Assembly: GCA_902805475.1 (NCBI GenBank)
Contig: CADCSX010000006.1
Coordinates: 2,294,001-2,358,000 of the forward strand
Length of the DNA stretch: 64,000 nt
From: Entonaema liquescens
Lineage: Eukaryota > Ascomycota > Sordariomycetes > Xylariales > Xylariaceae
Reading direction: 5' to 3'
Shown here piece by piece: positions 60,566 to 64,000 of this stretch (positions are counted from its first letter, which is position 1; each line of letters starts with the position of its first letter). Both the position numbers and the translations under genes were made by a program. Under the pieces are notes generated by a model. The model was not told the DNA's origin. It ran no database searches and saw only the letters and a program-made list of their open reading frames with translations.

Positions 60566-62229
60566 ATGACTCTCGATAAGACCAAACGCCCCCTTGATTT
60601 CAGCGCATTCTATAATGTAGTCGATGGTAAACTTTCGTCTACCGAGAAGACGTACTATTCAATCAACCCTGCTACTTTGGAAAACAACCCGGCAGTTCCC
60701 GTAAGCTCCGTCCACGATGCCAACCGGGCTGTTGGAGCGGCCAAGGGGGCAGCGAAGTCATGGGCCTTAACCCCCTGGGACGAGCGTGCTAGCGCAATCC
60801 GGGCATACGCCGACGCCATCGAGAATCAAACTAACAACTTTGCCCTGATTTTGAAGAAAGAGACAGGCAAGACCGTGAGTATATACATCTAGGCGTTATC
60901 TCTGACTTACCCTTATTACCTTAGACAGACCATCTAATAATGTATTGGTAGATCTACTGGGCTCGGCATGAAATCAGCACGTGTGTTCGGTACCTAAGGG
61001 GATTCTGTGAGCTATCTCTCCCAGAGGAAGTTATAGAAGATACCGTAGAACGCAAAGTTGTTACCCGGTACACGCCGCTGGGAGTGGTGGTTGGTATTGT
61101 CCCTTGGAACTATCCTGTTCAGCTCTCGTGCGTAAAAATGGCGCCGGCTATACTTATGGGTAACGCCTACATATGGAAGCTATCTCCTCATACACCTTAC
61201 TGCAGCCTCAAGCTTGCTGAACTGGGCCAACGGTTCTTTCCTCCCGGTGTGCTCCAAGCTTTGATCAGCGATAATTAATGATTTGGGACCGGTAAGTATT
61301 CTGTTCTGAGATCCATAATATGTATTGACTTTGAACGCCGCAGTTATTAGCTGAGCATCCAAATGTTCAAATGGTGAATTTTACGGGCAGTACTTCAGTA
61401 GGAAAAAAAAGTGATGGAATCTTGTAGCAAGACATTGAAGCGGGTAGTTCTAGAGTTAGGGGGTAACGATGCAGCTATCGTCTGTGCCGATGTTGATCCC
61501 GCGTCTGTGGCAGCCAAAATAGCCGCCGTTTCCTTCTGCCACTCGGGCCAGATATGCGTTACTATGAAGCGAGTTTACGTCCATGAGGCAGTTTATGATG
61601 CTGTACTATCTGCAATGGTCGAAGTCGTAAAGACCCTTGAAGGTGGGCTCTGATGAGGACGCTTATACAGGTCCAATTTCCAACAAAGATCACTTCGAGC
61701 ATATTAAGGGTCTGCTCGCGGATATAGAAAACAAAAACCTGAACGTTGCAACGGGAAGTACAAAGCCCCCGATCGATATGCGCGGCTACTACCTTGTTCC
61801 AACAATCATCGATAATCCACCAGATGACTCAAGGGTTGTCGTAGAAGAGCAGTTCGGTGAGTTCCATCACAAATACCCATCCTATCGATACTAATAGTAC
61901 GAACAAGATTCTCACACGCAACAGGACCAGTTCTTCCCGTAATGAAATGGTCAGATGAAGCCGATGTTATCTCTAGGGCTAATAACACCAACATGGGCCT
62001 TGGTGCATCTGTGTGGAGTAGAGATATGGACCAAGCCGAGCGCTTGGGAAGGCAACTTCAGGCTGGTAACATTTGGATTAACACTCATGCTGAGATTCAG
62101 ACCAGTACCCCCTTTGCAGGTCACAAGCAGAGTGGGCTTGGGATCGCAATGGGAGTCGAAGGCCTAAAGGCTTGCTGTAACGTGCAAAGTATATACACTC
62201 GGCCGGCTGATGGTTTTGCACAATACTGA
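60566..62229 (+). pseudogene. Aldehyde dehydrogenase with three single-base frame breaks
   Basis: The pieces are 60566-60874, 60952-61291, 61344-61856 and 61925-62229, about 475 aa if read through. The ALDH superfamily is clear: SINPATLE, the TGKTIYWARHE junction, GVVVGIVPWNYPVQ, NFTGSTSVGKK, LELGGNDAAIV with the catalytic Glu, HSGQICVTMKR with the catalytic Cys, and FGPVLPVMKW. Introns are phase-consistent. Three +1 shifts interrupt the frame: an extra base at about 61276 that makes an in-frame TAA, an A8 run at 61403-61410 where seven A would keep frame, and one extra base between 61636 and 61643. Both catalytic residues are kept, so any loss is recent, or the breaks are sequence errors. 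The ATG at 60566 is preferred to an upstream one at 60494, since the earlier part has no family resemblance. Confidence 0.8.
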
Positions 62230-63021
62230 AGCGGTTACTTGTACATGTTACGATCTCGCTTACAACTAGTAGATCATTCTATCTTTTCTATATTCTCTTA
62301 GCATTATACGTATAACTAGTCTAAGCCCTGGGTGTAGTATATTAGATGCCCTCGAGGTATAAGATATTAATGGCTCCTAGGTATATAACCAACTTGAGGT
62401 TACAATATCTTAAACGTTCTAGCAATAAAGCACAGCGACTAGAACGATATTTAATGTTTAGAAATGCCTCGAACTATATTGGGCAATTACAAATGGAACC
62501 GTACACAGATGGGAACATTCTCTTCCACTATTCCCTCGTATTAATATCAATACTTGCGTAACTCAGCGCATGGGTTATATTAACCGGTAAGGCTAGATTC
62601 TTTTTTTCAACTTGCCTTTAGGTGCGTACGTAAACCCGGATGTCGCCCCAACTTGTGACGTCGCATTTTCGGCCTTACGAAAAGACACGATAGTTGGTGG
62701 ATGATAATATGCGCCAAGTTCTAATTATCCCCAAGTAACGTGCCATAACCTCACTGGCAACACATCATGCTATTTTATCGATACTAATAAAGCCAGTCCT
62801 TGCAGCTGTAGTTAACCCTTTCCTGTTGTTATAAATACTTAAACATATGCTCTTTCCTTCATTCGAGATTTACTCGTAACTCAGGTACTCTCTTTCGTAT
62901 TACCGAAGTTATCGCAATTAATACTCGCTCTATACATTTTAACCACTCACATCAAGTCCAATCATTTCCCCCTTTCCGCCTCACCAGTATATTTAGGTGC
63001 TTATATAATTACGCCGTAACC
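62230..63021. other. Upstream region of the PhiA-like gene
   Basis: A spacer with TATAAATA at 62830-62837, 185 bp before the start codon, followed by pyrimidine-rich sequence. No other gene was seen. Confidence 0.5.
62830..62837 (+). promoter_or_regulatory. Candidate TATA box of the PhiA-like gene
   Basis: TATAAATA lies 185 bp upstream of the start codon, ahead of CTTTCCTTC and CTCTTTCG pyrimidine blocks that often mark fungal transcription starts. Confidence 0.45.
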
Positions 63022-63751
63022 ATGCGAGCCCTCACAGCCCTCCTCATCGGCCCGGCCGTTACTCTCGCCGCAGCCATCGCACCGCGCTCCTACCCGCCCC
63101 CACCGGGACCGGTACGTAGAACCAATAGTCAACGGAATACATAGGTAGTTACTTGCTAACGGACTATTCGCCAAGTGGACGGCTGGCGTCTGGAGAATGC
63201 CCGCAGACGGCAACACTTTTTTCGTCGGCGACGCCATCAATGCCAGCGGCGGCAAGTTCTACGTCAACAGGAACACGTCCGCCTACTGCCCCAGCGACGT
63301 GGAGAACCTCGACTGCTCCGCTTACCCCGGATCCAAGACCGTGTTCACCGGGGGCAACAACACTGTGTTCCTAGATGTGGGAGTGCCGGGTGGACAGCAA
63401 GGTATTTATTTACATTTAGATTACGCCTCCCGGTGTTGCAGGTCGATATCTAATGTATAACCCGTAGTCTACATCGCAAAAGATGGCTCGCTATCATACA
63501 CGATCCCACACTCCGGAGCGATCCCCGACGGAGCCGTCGCCACCGGTTTCAATAGAGCGATCAGCGATTCGGGAGGCGCCCCTACTGTGTTAGGCCACGA
63601 CAACCAGTTCTGGCTGATGTGCCCGGTTAGCGAGGGTGAGCCAAGGGAGAGGACCTATCAGATATACGTCGGCAAAGGAACAGAGAACTGCTTGAACACT
63701 GGGGTCAGGACTTACACGACCACCGGACCGAATGCTTGGGAGTACGCATAA
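63022..63751 (+). CDS. Secreted PhiA-like cell wall protein
   Basis: Exons 63022-63111, 63176-63401 and 63468-63751 give 199 aa. The first 20 residues form a signal peptide with a hydrophobic core (LTALLIGPAVTLAAAIA) and likely cleavage before PRSYPP. The mature part follows the pattern of PhiA / IgE-binding cell wall proteins: GKFYVNRNTSAYCP, SKTVFTGGNN, then VPGGQQ continued after the splice by VYIAKDGSLSYT. HSGAIPDGAVATGF, HDNQFWLMCP and a final Cys follow. In Aspergillus PhiA is a wall protein needed for phialide and conidium formation. The same localisation is likely here; the developmental role is only inferred. GC-rich codons contrast with the AT-rich flanks. The splice phases are 0 and 1. 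Confidence 0.87.
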
Positions 63752-64000
63752 TCAACCTATGTGCAGTAAAGATCCGGTTTATGGCTAGAAAAAGACTTGG
63801 TAGAAGACACCTAGCGAATAATCGCGGAGTTAAGTTACGTCGTACATGAGGTAGCCTAGAAAATATGTTTACAACCTGACAACATGTAGCCCAAACGCAT
63901 GCACTTGCTTTATAAGTCATAGTGATGGCCGCATAACAACTTGTAAGGCAAAGTAAAGGTTAAGAGCCCTCATGCTAGAATAACACCGTGGAGTTAGCAA
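63752..64000. other. 3' flank of the PhiA-like gene
   Basis: No feature recognised up to the window end. Confidence 0.4.

Overview
This 64 kb window is nuclear DNA of a filamentous ascomycete (Pezizomycotina, probably Sordariomycetes). Almost every gene has several 46-110 nt introns with GT..AG ends and internal CTAAC-like branch points. The recognisable proteins are fungal, including a PhiA-like wall protein, a single-chain MogA-MoeA protein, an Mdv1-type WD40 protein and ankyrin/CorA-like proteins. The tRNA-Ala has a typical eukaryotic poly-T downstream, and a dispersed 5S rRNA relic carries an upstream TATA box, as in Neurospora. Exon junctions were worked out by hand from splice signals, codon phase and family resemblance; no search was run.

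Left part (1-28 kb, accessory and gene-poor): a 5'-truncated Cys-rich protein with two tandem Zn2Cys6-like motifs; a type II membrane glycosyltransferase-like protein; a NIPA-type magnesium transporter with a long cytosolic tail; a 12-exon ankyrin-repeat/CorA-like membrane protein; and a PTR2-type peptide transporter. About 8.8 kb without a convincing gene follows (19.2-28.0 kb).

Middle part (28-49 kb, dense, mostly housekeeping): a Pho80-like cyclin; BCP1 and chorismate mutase (convergent); an MDV1-type mitochondrial fission adaptor; an aldo/keto reductase; an unknown nuclear-looking protein; BUB3 and GPN2 (divergent, 351 bp apart); POP5 (stop 7 bp from the GPN2 stop); a molybdenum-cofactor MogA-MoeA protein with a His-rich linker; and tRNA-Ala(AGC). 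All of these read through without frame problems.

Right part (49-64 kb, accessory again): an MFS transporter; a protein kinase fused to a von Willebrand A-like domain; a second CorA-like two-helix membrane protein; a 5S rRNA pseudogene with an internal deletion; an aldehyde dehydrogenase with three single-base frame breaks; and a secreted PhiA-like wall protein.

The most notable pattern is that frame or splice-phase conflicts occur in four accessory genes (ankyrin-CorA, PTR2, CorA-like, ALDH) and in none of the ten housekeeping genes. This suggests local decay of dispensable genes, although homopolymer indel errors in the assembly would look similar. The least familiar protein architecture is the kinase-vWA fusion next to the CorA-like membrane protein (52.3-58.0 kb). 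No polyketide synthase, NRPS, intact transposon or CRISPR-like array was seen.
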